Both the position numbers and the translations under genes were made by a program. Below are positions 8,131-16,579 of a DNA stretch of 64,000 nt, piece by piece. Position 1 is the stretch's first letter. Every line of letters begins with the position of its first letter. The notes below the pieces were generated by a model. It had not been told where the DNA came from. It saw only the letters and a program-made list of their open reading frames with translations, and ran no database searches. The DNA lies in the NCBI GenBank assembly GCA_029551145.1, contig JAKPGA010000017.1, positions 1 through 64,000 on the forward strand, given 5' to 3'. This stretch comes from Thermotogota bacterium (GTDB lineage: Bacteria > Thermotogota > Thermotogae > Thermotogales > DSM-5069).

Positions 8131-9423
8131 TCAAAGAAGTTTGGTATCAAAGATTGATTTCAAACCAGCTTTTTTCACTCTTTCTTTTATGACTTTGACA
8201 TCTGTTGTGTACAAATTCTTTTCCTTCATTCTCTTGAAATATATCGAACCTGAGAAGGTGTACTTGTACTGTCGGCCCTCTTCTTTTTTCATCTCTCCTA
8301 TGACGTGGTTCACAAAATCTCCAACGGCTATTTCATCTGGAAATCTGAGTAATTTCTCCCCTATGACCTGTCTGACTGCGTTATGTCCAGCCAAGGTCCC
8401 CGACACAATCGCCTCTGTGTGTCCTACCATTGCACCCGCCTTTTCACCGGCACAGAAAAGATTATCAACGGGACCTATCGCTTGAAGTTCAGGCGTGCAG
8501 TTGGCAAAACCAAAGTAGCGCATCGAGTTTCCTTTTCCACCAGCAATTGGATCTTCATACCTCGCTCTTTCCATACCTGGGACCTTTCTGAGTCTCTCAA
8601 GTGGGAAGAACGGTGTCATTAACTTAACTGGACCGGTATCGAGCAAAACCAAATTCTCAATGAATTCCTCAAGTGCGTACTGTTGGCATGCCTTCATACT
8701 CAGAAGCTTTTCTTCCTCACGTACTTCCAACGGTACTGGAACGAGCGCGGAGCCCTTTTCTTCGAGTTCTTTTACGATCTGCGGGTCGATCGAGTCTTTG
8801 CAGAGTTTGCACGATCCACTCATCGCACCTATACTGCTGCCGTCAGGCTTTTTACCGATCCATTCTTCAACTCCCACCTTAGTCGTTATACTTATCCTTG
8901 GTCCAAAGCTGTGACATCTTAGAATACACATCGCACAACCATTACCATACTTGGTGCAGTTCGCTGGGACCGCTGAAGTTCCTGTTGCGTCGACAAAAGC
9001 GTCTGCCTGAATTGGTTCAAGTCCTTCAACAACTACACAAGAAACCTTTCTGCCTTCCTTCGCGACATCGATAACCCTTGCGGTGGTGAAAATCTTCACA
9101 CCGAGTTTCATCAGGTACTCCTTAACGGCTGGTTCGATCCTGTAGACATTGTACAGACTTGCATGCTTATGGCCTGGAAACTCGACATTCGTGTGAGTAA
9201 CGCAGTTGTCCATCACCGAGAAGATATCCGCTCCCATCTCGAGCATTTCTTCGGCTGCCGTGAATCTGCCGTTGTTTCTGAAGATCCCTCCAACTAAACC
9301 TGTACCAAGTAGCATGTCTGCCCTTTCAAGCAGGATAACCTCGGCGCCAGCCTTTCGGGCAGCTGCGGCTGCGGCGCAGCCACCCCAACCTCCTCCAACA
9401 ACGACTATCTTTGGGACGCGCAT
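8131..9423 (-). CDS. FAD-dependent oxidoreductase (FAD_oxidored type)
   Basis: A 430-aa flavoprotein with N-terminal dinucleotide fold VVVGGGWGGCAAAAAARKAG and acidic end VILLERAD, then GLVGGIFRNNGRF. DAFVDATGTSAVPANC carries the ATG motif before a cysteine-rich stretch (CAMCILRCHSFG and GSCKLCKDS) that could bind a cluster or contact the adjacent [2Fe-2S] protein. Near the C terminus NLFCAGEKAGAMVGHTEAI is the second FAD-binding segment. ATG directly abuts the TGA of the BFD-like gene. Probably one subunit of a multi-part amino-acid dehydrogenase; substrate unknown. Confidence 0.8.
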   Translation of the reverse strand: MRVPKIVVVGGGWGGCAAAAAARKAGAEVILLERADMLLGTGLVGGIFRNNGRFTAAEEMLEMGADIFSVMDNCVTHTNVEFPGHKHASLYNVYRIEPAVKEYLMKLGVKIFTTARVIDVAKEGRKVSCVVVEGLEPIQADAFVDATGTSAVPANCTKYGNGCAMCILRCHSFGPRISITTKVGVEEWIGKKPDGSSIGAMSGSCKLCKDSIDPQIVKELEEKGSALVPVPLEVREEEKLLSMKACQQYALEEFIENLVLLDTGPVKLMTPFFPLERLRKVPGMERARYEDPIAGGKGNSMRYFGFANCTPELQAIGPVDNLFCAGEKAGAMVGHTEAIVSGTLAGHNAVRQVIGEKLLRFPDEIAVGDFVNHVIGEMKKEEGRQYKYTFSGSIYFKRMKEKNLYTTDVKVIKERVKKAGLKSIFDTKLL

Positions 9424-9708
9424 TCAATCACTCCTTTCTTGAGATACCTTTTGCTTCAGTAAGCCCATCGGTATTGGTTTGACAGGTGGTCTGAATCTGC
9501 CCGGGTTGAGTTTTTCAAAAGGAGTCTTGGTGATCTGGGATATCTCACGCAGGATGATTTCTCTACAACCACGCCCTTGACATGGTCCCATACCCACTCG
9601 TAACAGTCTTTTCAATTCACCGATGGTGGTGTGCCCAGATCTTATAGCATCTCTGATCTCTTTCAGAGTTACTTCCTCGCAACGGCAAACGATGATTTCT
9701 TCATCCAT
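9424..9708 (-). CDS. BFD-like [2Fe-2S] protein of amino-acid dehydrogenase
   Basis: A 94-aa protein with the BFD/NirB-type [2Fe-2S] pattern: CRCEEVTLKEIRDAI (cysteines at 8 and 10) and GPCQGRGC (cysteines at about 42 and 47). In HcnB and the alpha subunits of opine and proline dehydrogenases this domain sits at the C-terminus of the flavoprotein; here it is a separate gene. Its start overlaps the end of the large flavoprotein gene and its stop touches the next oxidoreductase gene, so it likely passes electrons between them. Confidence 0.85.
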   Translation of the reverse strand: MDEEIIVCRCEEVTLKEIRDAIRSGHTTIGELKRLLRVGMGPCQGRGCREIILREISQITKTPFEKLNPGRFRPPVKPIPMGLLKQKVSQERSD

Positions 9709-11350
9709 GTTTCATCACCCTTATTGCTCTGATTTGCATTGCAAGTTCCTTTGGAACAGTCACATGGACAACGACAGTTTTGTCCTTTCTCGGTTCTTGA
9801 ACACGAATAACCTTGCCAATTGCTACGACTTCCCCTTTCCTGTTAAGACATTCGACTTCTTCTCCTATATTCGGTCTTGGAAACATTTCATAGGGCAATT
9901 TGATAGCTGCCTTTTCATCTTCCGTCAGATCGATCACAAAACAAGCAAGTCCGGGGCAGGATGCAACGCAAAGCGCACATCCGGAACACTTTGAATAGTC
10001 AATCTTTGGTAGATCATTGATGTTCTTAAAAGGTAGGATCGCTCCTGTTGGACAGCTGGTGTGGCATGGATCACAGGGTATCGACTGAGGGCACTCGATT
10101 ACCACAAGACCACCTTTTTTTCTGCTCCACAGTTCGAGTGGAGGCGTAATCGATTCGACCATCTTCTCTGGCAGTACACCACTGCAAAAGTCTTGATCTT
10201 GTATAACCTGAACCTGACTCTTACTCTGCGCACAGTACTGTATATTCATTGATGAATCCTCACTGCTTTTTACAAGTACTTTTTTAACACCATTTCTGAT
10301 CTTTGCTGCGGTCTCCCCACCGCGCAAAAGATCAAGCTCCTGCCAGTACTCACCGAGTTTATTTTTGAAAGAAGAATCATCAACTCTGCCGAGCGAATGA
10401 GCTACAGATAACCCTGCAATCTTTCCTTCGATCATTGCGCTCGATGCTTCTTCGATACCAGAAGCATCGCCAGCAACCCAGATATCTGGATGAGTTGTAC
10501 GCATCGTCTCATCTCTTTTTGGAACATATCCAGAAAGCTCTGGAACATAATTCATCTCACAGCCCGCCTGCCACAACAGCTCGCAGGTGGGGCTTAGACC
10601 AACTGCCAGGCAGATAACATCACAATCTATTCTTTTTTCCTCACCATACCACTCGCCTTTTTCATTTACCGCTTGAATTATGGCGCCTTCAACCCATGAG
10701 CTACCAAGAGCTTTTTTTATCGTATGCCTTAGATATATCGGTACACCCAAACGTCGAATCTTTGCCGCATGTACCCAGTAGCCTCCTATTCTCGGTGCAT
10801 ATTCAACAATACCAGCCACATCTACACCAGCCTGTAGAAGCTGATAGGTGACAATCAATCCAATATTACCCGCCCCGATCATCAAAACACGTTTTCCGGG
10901 TACTACACCGTATACATTCATCAACGTTTGGACAGCACCAGCTCCATAAACACCGGGAAGATCATTACCCACAAACGGTAAGAGTTTTTCCAGCGCGCCG
11001 GTTGCTATGACTATCTTTTTAGGATTCACAGAGAAAAAATCTTGCTCTGATTTCATACAGGTGACGGTCTTTTCATCTGCGTAATAGCCAACTGCAGTCG
11101 TGTTCAAAAAAACCTCTATATTATCTTTTTTGTTCATTATTTCCTGCGTTAGCAATCTCGCTATCTCAATTCCACGAGTACCTGCGAATTCTTTACTTGA
11201 GCCGAAGAATTTGTGTGTTTGCTTTATAAGCTGTCCACCTAAAGATAGCGATTCATCGACTATGACAACCTTGCATCCAAAAGAAGAGGCTTCCAATGCA
11301 GCACACAGCCCTGCTGGACCACCACCAATGACCAGAAGATCAGTGTTCAC
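9701..11350 (-). CDS. HcnB/SoxA-like NAD(FAD) dehydrogenase subunit with ferredoxin domain
   Basis: About 549 aa. Residues ~5-330 form a two-dinucleotide oxidoreductase: FAD motif LLVIGGGPAGLCAALEA, GGQLIKQTH, ATGALEK, and a second fold VLMIGAGNIGLIV; WVAGDASGIEEAS closes the FAD site. Near the C-terminus lie two ferredoxin-type clusters (CxxxxCxxCxxxCP in CPQSIPCDPCHTSCP, and CSGCALCVASCP), then a small beta domain. GTG at 11350 is chosen because AAGGAGGTG lies 8 bases upstream; the longer ATG frame start at 11380 overlaps the previous gene more. With the 2Fe-2S and BFD-like proteins it makes an HcnAB-like dehydrogenase. Substrate probably an amino or imino acid. Confidence 0.85.
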   Translation of the reverse strand: MNTDLLVIGGGPAGLCAALEASSFGCKVVIVDESLSLGGQLIKQTHKFFGSSKEFAGTRGIEIARLLTQEIMNKKDNIEVFLNTTAVGYYADEKTVTCMKSEQDFFSVNPKKIVIATGALEKLLPFVGNDLPGVYGAGAVQTLMNVYGVVPGKRVLMIGAGNIGLIVTYQLLQAGVDVAGIVEYAPRIGGYWVHAAKIRRLGVPIYLRHTIKKALGSSWVEGAIIQAVNEKGEWYGEEKRIDCDVICLAVGLSPTCELLWQAGCEMNYVPELSGYVPKRDETMRTTHPDIWVAGDASGIEEASSAMIEGKIAGLSVAHSLGRVDDSSFKNKLGEYWQELDLLRGGETAAKIRNGVKKVLVKSSEDSSMNIQYCAQSKSQVQVIQDQDFCSGVLPEKMVESITPPLELWSRKKGGLVVIECPQSIPCDPCHTSCPTGAILPFKNINDLPKIDYSKCSGCALCVASCPGLACFVIDLTEDEKAAIKLPYEMFPRPNIGEEVECLNRKGEVVAIGKVIRVQEPRKDKTVVVHVTVPKELAMQIRAIRVMKHG

Positions 11351-11672
11351 CGTCTTGCACCTCCTTGTGAAAAGTTCCATGACCGCGTTGGGTTTCTATA
11401 ACCATCCCTTCCTCTAACGGAGTGATGCAAGAGCGGACATTTGGGATCCCATTCACCACCACAAAACAAGAAGAGCATTTTCCTATAGCGCAGAAAAAAC
11501 CTCTTGGTCTTTTGTACTTTTCAGTGTAGCTCAAGATCCTTACACCATTTGCGTGCAAAGCGGCTGCTATGGGTTCTCCCTCGAAACCTTCCATTTCTTG
11601 GCCATCGAAGATGAACTTGACCTTTTTTCCATGTTGATACTGAAGTATCGGATGATGTTCGATCAATTGCAT
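11340..11672 (-). CDS. HcnA-like [2Fe-2S] ferredoxin subunit
   Basis: A ~110-aa plant-type ferredoxin domain as in HcnA or the N-terminus of sarcosine oxidase alpha. VKFIFDGQEMEGFEGEPIAAAL is the family's beta-grasp opening, and the cluster cysteines are in FFCAIGKCSSCFV and NVRSC. ATG at 11672 is preferred over GTG at 11681 because GAGGTGA lies at the right distance. The stop overlaps the start of the flavoprotein gene, which supports a physical complex. Confidence 0.85.
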   Translation of the reverse strand: MQLIEHHPILQYQHGKKVKFIFDGQEMEGFEGEPIAAALHANGVRILSYTEKYKRPRGFFCAIGKCSSCFVVVNGIPNVRSCITPLEEGMVIETQRGHGTFHKEVQDGEH

Positions 11673-11677
11673 CTTTA

Positions 11678-12397
11678 TCACCTCAGATTGATAAGGATAT
11701 CTGAATCTGCAGCAAAGTAGACAAAGTTTATTAAACTCACGATATCAAAGACAGGTAAACATGTGGCTGATTTGATATCTCTTGAAAAAGGTGGCATGTT
11801 GGTGCATTCCAGAACAATTGCACCGATCGAAGGATCTGAAGATAGAATTTTGGCCTTTTCTATCATTTCTCTTTTAGCTAATTCCACATCGATTTCCCAC
11901 TTGTCATATAATAGAGCCTTACCAAATTCTGTATCTTCTATTCCAACTTTGACAACATTCTTTCCAAAGGCACCCACACTTTCAAAGTGTCCTTCACTGA
12001 GAGCTTTACTGTTTGCGGTTATTATTCCAACCTTGCGGGATGGTCCAATCATCTTTTGGATCAGTGGAACCAAGATCAGAGCTGAGCTGACAAAAGGTAC
12101 CCTCAAAGCTGATGCGACTCTGTCCTGAAAGAGTGATAGAAAACCACAAGAGGTTGTCACCAGTCTGACTCCATTGTTCTGGAGTTCCAACGCTGTATCT
12201 ATGAATTTCTGTAAGAAAGGCTCTGGATCATTCACAATGATTTTTTGTGCGCTTGTACCTTTTACAGTTTTGTACAGCACAGGGAAGTCCCAGGTCAAAG
12301 CGTTTCCTATATCACCAGGCAATCTTGGAAAGTGTGTCTCGAGCATTATTACACCAACTTTGAAACCGTAGATGTTTTTCCCGCCTTTGGCGATCAA
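11678..12397 (-). CDS. Aspartate/glutamate racemase superfamily protein
   Basis: About 239 aa with both catalytic cysteines of the Asp/Glu/hydantoin racemase superfamily in context: VTTSCGFLSLF and IVLECTNMPPF. The spacing fits a two-domain pseudo-symmetric racemase. Such enzymes invert an alpha-carbon without PLP. TTG at 12397 is preferred because GGGAGG lies 9 bases upstream, although an ATG at 12427 is in frame and overlaps the TRAP gene. Placed among amino-acid dehydrogenase and transport genes, it may interconvert D and L forms of the imported compound. Confidence 0.7.
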   Translation of the reverse strand: MIAKGGKNIYGFKVGVIMLETHFPRLPGDIGNALTWDFPVLYKTVKGTSAQKIIVNDPEPFLQKFIDTALELQNNGVRLVTTSCGFLSLFQDRVASALRVPFVSSALILVPLIQKMIGPSRKVGIITANSKALSEGHFESVGAFGKNVVKVGIEDTEFGKALLYDKWEIDVELAKREMIEKAKILSSDPSIGAIVLECTNMPPFSRDIKSATCLPVFDIVSLINFVYFAADSDILINLR

Positions 12398-12416
12398 AAC
12401 CTGAGACCTCCCATGG

Positions 12417-14303
12417 TCATGCCTCATTTTTCTTTAGAACGAACTTGTTCAAAAGCATGTACAAAACTCCAGCGATGAAAACAACTATTGCAAGGATTTC
12501 CTTTGGGAACTTTGGTGTTGCTGTAGCCCATATCGATAGAGCAAGAATGACAAATGTTAGAACCCTTTCATAAACCTTCAATTTCCTTGTGAAGTAACCC
12601 GAGATCAAAATAGACAGCAGATAACTGATCAAAGTCATTAAAACTATGATTGTCAGGATCTGCCAAACTGAACCTCTCATCAACAAGGCGTCGTTGTAAA
12701 TAAAAATATAACCGACTATATAACCAGTCAGACCTAACTTCCAACTCTCAAACCCAACCTTCATAGGATCTGCCTGTGCAATCGAGGCACCACAGTAAGA
12801 TGCGACACACACGGGTGGTGTAACCTCTGACAGTTGTGCAAAATACAGTACAAACAGATGGGCTTTTAGTACATCCACGCCCATCTTCAGAAGTGCAGGT
12901 GCAGCTATTGTCACTGCAATTATGTAGGCGGGAGTCGTCGGCAGTCCCATTCCCAATATCAAGCATGTCACCATCACCAAGATCAGTGCGAGTAGCAATC
13001 TTCCACCTGCGAGGCTTGTTATAATCGACGCAAGTCCCAATCCAAGACCGGTGTAAGTCAACACGCTAACAACTATCCCAGCGCCTGCACAAGCAAGAGC
13101 CACAATGATCATATTCTTGCCACTGGTTTCCAATGTTGACCATATTCTTTTGGGCGTCATCATTGTTTCTTTCTTGAAGAAACTGATAGCTATTGAGATC
13201 CAGATCGAATAATACGCAGCCATGAAAGGCGAATAACCTTTTACCAGGAAGTACACCAAACCAATGGCTGGCGCGAGCAAATAGGTTTCTTTGAGAATCT
13301 TTTTCCATGATGGCAGTTCTTCCTTGGGCAAACCTTTTAGGCCATCTCTCAACGCAATGAGATGAACAGTGATACCAAGAGCGACATAGTAGAAGATTGC
13401 GCCAAGCAATGCAGCCACACAAATTTTCACATAAGGGATATTCGTCAACTCTGCCATTATGAAGGCCGCAGCACCCATCACAGGAGGCATGAATATCCCA
13501 CCAGTAGAGGCGACAGCTTCAATCGCGCCGGCAAGCTCGGGCTTGTAACCGAGTTTTTTCATCATCGGTATGGTGAAACTTCCAGTCGCATAAACATTGC
13601 TGGCTGCTATACCGCTTATCGAGCCAAATAAGCCGCTACCCACAACGGCTATCTTTGCGGGACCACCGGGTCCTCTTCCGGCAATACGTGCCGCAACCAT
13701 CGTCAGGTAGTTGCCAACACCGGTTGATTCCAAGAAGGCGCCAAAGATCACAAACAAAGCGACCACCGTTGCTGATATTCCCGTGATACTACCATAGATT
13801 CCACTGTCTGTTATCAAATAAAACATCTCCACAAATCTACCAAGTTTCATCGGCTTGTTGTAGAAAATACCTGGCAAATAGGGTGCGATATACACATAGC
13901 CCATCAGAACTATCAATAGAACTGCCATTGCAGGAACAACAGCGCGTCGTATCGCTTCCAAGAGTAAGATTATGATGATTATTCCAAGAACTATTTGGGT
14001 GGTCGTCAACGGATCAACCCGTTCAAATCTCATGTTCAAGGCATTGTTGTTCACAATCAAATAAACAGAAGGAATGACCGAGAGAACAGCCAAAATTACA
14101 TCAAGAACGGTGAATCTATCCTTCGGTGACTTCTTGGTCGCGGGATACAAAATAAAAGCCATAGGTAACAGCAAAAGTAAGTGAGCTCCTCTTTGTAATC
14201 TTGGTTGTAATATCCCCACCGTTGCGGTATACAGGTGAAACAGGGCGGTGGCGACAAGCCACACACCCACAAACCATCTCTGCCAACCCTTCAGTTCTCT
14301 CAT
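12417..14303 (-). CDS. TRAP transporter fused permease (DctQM, TAXI type)
   Basis: A 628-aa fused permease with about 16-18 hydrophobic segments: a short DctQ-like N-terminus followed by a DctM-like channel. Conserved DctM marks include FGSISGIAASNVYATGSFTIP, STGGIFMPPVMGAAAF and LGMGLPTTPAYI. It pairs with the TAXI receptor gene 16 bases upstream in the same direction. Such systems import glutamate or other carboxylates in characterised cases; the catabolic context suggests an amino acid here. Confidence 0.9.
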   Translation of the reverse strand: MRELKGWQRWFVGVWLVATALFHLYTATVGILQPRLQRGAHLLLLLPMAFILYPATKKSPKDRFTVLDVILAVLSVIPSVYLIVNNNALNMRFERVDPLTTTQIVLGIIIIILLLEAIRRAVVPAMAVLLIVLMGYVYIAPYLPGIFYNKPMKLGRFVEMFYLITDSGIYGSITGISATVVALFVIFGAFLESTGVGNYLTMVAARIAGRGPGGPAKIAVVGSGLFGSISGIAASNVYATGSFTIPMMKKLGYKPELAGAIEAVASTGGIFMPPVMGAAAFIMAELTNIPYVKICVAALLGAIFYYVALGITVHLIALRDGLKGLPKEELPSWKKILKETYLLAPAIGLVYFLVKGYSPFMAAYYSIWISIAISFFKKETMMTPKRIWSTLETSGKNMIIVALACAGAGIVVSVLTYTGLGLGLASIITSLAGGRLLLALILVMVTCLILGMGLPTTPAYIIAVTIAAPALLKMGVDVLKAHLFVLYFAQLSEVTPPVCVASYCGASIAQADPMKVGFESWKLGLTGYIVGYIFIYNDALLMRGSVWQILTIIVLMTLISYLLSILISGYFTRKLKVYERVLTFVILALSIWATATPKFPKEILAIVVFIAGVLYMLLNKFVLKKNEA

Positions 14304-14319
14304 TTGTCTGCCAACTCCC

Positions 14320-15327
14320 TCATTTTAGATACCCAGCTTCTCTGTAGTATTTTTCTGCTCCTGGATGCAATGGTACTGCAACGTTCTTTGCCCCATTCTC
14401 TGGTACGAAGGTCTTGTTGGCAGGATGAACATTCCACAGTTCCTGTAAATTCTCGCACAGTATCTTTGTGATAGTATAAGCGACTATTTCAGGTACATCT
14501 GCATTGATCAACAATTCACCGGCTGTAACAACAGCGGGAACAGCGGTATCTTGACCCTGATATGTGCCGGATGGAATTACACACAATCCAGATGCACGTG
14601 GAACCGTTCCCAACTCTTTGTTCATAGCATCAATACACTCATCTGAAACAGCGAGTAAGGTGGACTTCCTTGAGATGAACATCTCTGTGATTGCCGATGC
14701 CGGGAGTGAAAGATGTGTGATCACAAAGTCCACATGACGATCTTTGTAAAGACTGGTCATATCAGCGTAGGTGGCATGGAAGTATTCTCCACCAGCCTTT
14801 TTGATGTCTTCGAGTTTTACACCATAGAATCCAAGAATTTTCTCAACTATCGGTAGATCAGATGTGCCCTTCATCGGAACTGCGATTCTCACAGATTTGC
14901 CTGATTTGATCATATCAGCCAGCTCTTTAACAGTAGTCATTCCTTTATCAGCACTCGCGACGAAGTGAATGTGATAATAACCAAAGTAACCACCGAGCGA
15001 TCTCACCTTAGGATTTGGTTTTTCATACAGTGGTGGTACACCCAAAAGCGCCATCTTGTCAACAAAAGTGATGCCCCAACCAAGATTCGCGTCGCCAGAA
15101 GATACTTGAACAGGATTGACCACGCCTCCACCTGGGACGACTTTTATCGAGATCTTTGGCTCTTTTTGATTAATCAGTGCGGCTATTGCCCCTGCCTGTG
15201 CGTACCATCCACCACCGACGCCGCCAGCAACCCATGTCAAGGTCACTGGTTTCAATTCCTCTGCGATACCAACTGTGACTAAAACAATACTTAAAACGAA
15301 AATCAGAACGAAATTAGCCCTTTTCAT
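14320..15327 (-). CDS. TAXI family TRAP solute receptor
   Basis: A 335-aa secreted binding protein. A signal segment (RANFVLIFVLSIVLVTVGIAE) precedes TLTWVAGGVGGGWYAQAGAIA, the glycine-rich start typical of TAXI receptors, and VVPGGGVVNPVQVSSGDANLGWG with the ligand site. The C-terminal NVAVPLHPGAEKYYREAGYLK is also characteristic. ATG at 15327 follows GGGAGGG by 8 bases. It feeds the fused permease downstream. Confidence 0.93.
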   Translation of the reverse strand: MKRANFVLIFVLSIVLVTVGIAEELKPVTLTWVAGGVGGGWYAQAGAIAALINQKEPKISIKVVPGGGVVNPVQVSSGDANLGWGITFVDKMALLGVPPLYEKPNPKVRSLGGYFGYYHIHFVASADKGMTTVKELADMIKSGKSVRIAVPMKGTSDLPIVEKILGFYGVKLEDIKKAGGEYFHATYADMTSLYKDRHVDFVITHLSLPASAITEMFISRKSTLLAVSDECIDAMNKELGTVPRASGLCVIPSGTYQGQDTAVPAVVTAGELLINADVPEIVAYTITKILCENLQELWNVHPANKTFVPENGAKNVAVPLHPGAEKYYREAGYLK

Positions 15328-15369
15328 CAATGAATCCCTCCCTTAGGATGAAAATCTCAAAAAGATTCT

Positions 15370-16560
15370 TTACCTCTTGACAGTTTCTGATATTCTTTGG
15401 CGGCGAAAACGAGATGGACTGATCTCGCTGATTTCAAAGACTGGTTTTCTACCGCAGACCAAATCCGCGATTAACTTCCCTGTTATCGGCGCAAGTGCTA
15501 TTCCATCTCCTTCGTGTCCTGTTGCAATAAAGAAACCAGGATTAGATGGATCTTCGCCGATGACATATTTACCATCTTCACAAGCGGGTCTCAAACCGGC
15601 GAACGATCTTATGATTCGCACCTTGCTGAACACCGGGAATAGCTCGGTAGCCCTGTTTGTTATAGCTTTGAAGGCCTCATAGGTAGTACTCTTGTTGAAT
15701 CCTACATATTCTCTTGTGCTGCCTATCAAGTAATTGCCGCTGTGAGTTCTTGACATTGCAAAACCAAGGCCAAGTTTTTTTGAAACTCCGTCGCGCTCAA
15801 AATTGGACAGATGCTTCGAAATAATGTAATTGGCGTCCCAGGCATCTGTCTGACCTATCTCTTCTATCGGCTCTGTCACGACTATTTGGCCGCGCTTTGG
15901 ACGTATTGGCAACTCAAGCCCGACAAGAGATGAAACTTGTGCAGACCAAACTCCAGCGGCGTTCACTACAATTTGTGAATTGTACGACTGACCCGTGCAG
16001 GTTCTCACCTCCCAGGAATATGGTTTTCTTATGATTTCAACGACTTCTTCATGCCTCATGAACTTGACATTCAGTTTGGTACATGCTTGGAAAAGTGCGA
16101 ACAAAACCCGAAATGGATTGATTTGAGAGTCATCCGGTGAATAAGTTGAAGCTATCACGTGATCACTGACCCACGGTTGTCGTTTCTTGATCTCCCTTTT
16201 GTCCAAAATTTCAACGTTTAGGCCAATCGATTTTTGTCTTTTAACGAAATCTTCCATCACAGGTATGTGCTCAGGTTTATCGATCAGAATCATGCCACCG
16301 CGCGTCGCAAATTCGACATCCTCTGGCAGTTCTTTCTGCCACTCGCGGTATATTTCAAGGCTTGTTATGGCAAGCTTCAATGGGAGTCCAGGTGCCTTGG
16401 ACTGCAGAAGAATCATGTGATCACACGCACCAGAGGTACCGCTACCAATATCGTCACGCTCAAGTACAAGAACACTTTTGTTGGATTTCGCAAGTTGATA
16501 CGCACAAGAAAGACCTATTATTCCTCCACCGATGACGATGCAATCATAGCCATTATGCAC
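15370..16560 (-). CDS. FAD-dependent amino acid oxidase/dehydrogenase (DadA/SoxB/HcnC-like)
   Basis: A 396-aa DAO-family flavoprotein. CIVIGGGIIGLSCAYQLAK (residues 7-25) and VLVLERDDIGSGTSG bind FAD, VVNAAGVWSAQVSSL is the second FAD motif, and the C-terminal ATGHEGDGIALAPITGKLIA is typical of sarcosine oxidase beta/HcnC. The start is GTG at 16560 with AAGGAGGA upstream. It is the likely catalytic subunit that accepts the amino acid, with electrons passing to the HcnAB-like proteins encoded 4-6 kb downstream in the same run. Whether it uses D-amino acids, N-methyl amino acids or proline cannot be read from sequence. Confidence 0.85.
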   Translation of the reverse strand: MHNGYDCIVIGGGIIGLSCAYQLAKSNKSVLVLERDDIGSGTSGACDHMILLQSKAPGLPLKLAITSLEIYREWQKELPEDVEFATRGGMILIDKPEHIPVMEDFVKRQKSIGLNVEILDKREIKKRQPWVSDHVIASTYSPDDSQINPFRVLFALFQACTKLNVKFMRHEEVVEIIRKPYSWEVRTCTGQSYNSQIVVNAAGVWSAQVSSLVGLELPIRPKRGQIVVTEPIEEIGQTDAWDANYIISKHLSNFERDGVSKKLGLGFAMSRTHSGNYLIGSTREYVGFNKSTTYEAFKAITNRATELFPVFSKVRIIRSFAGLRPACEDGKYVIGEDPSNPGFFIATGHEGDGIALAPITGKLIADLVCGRKPVFEISEISPSRFRRQRISETVKR

Positions 16561-16579
16561 CTGGACTCCTCCTTGTCTG

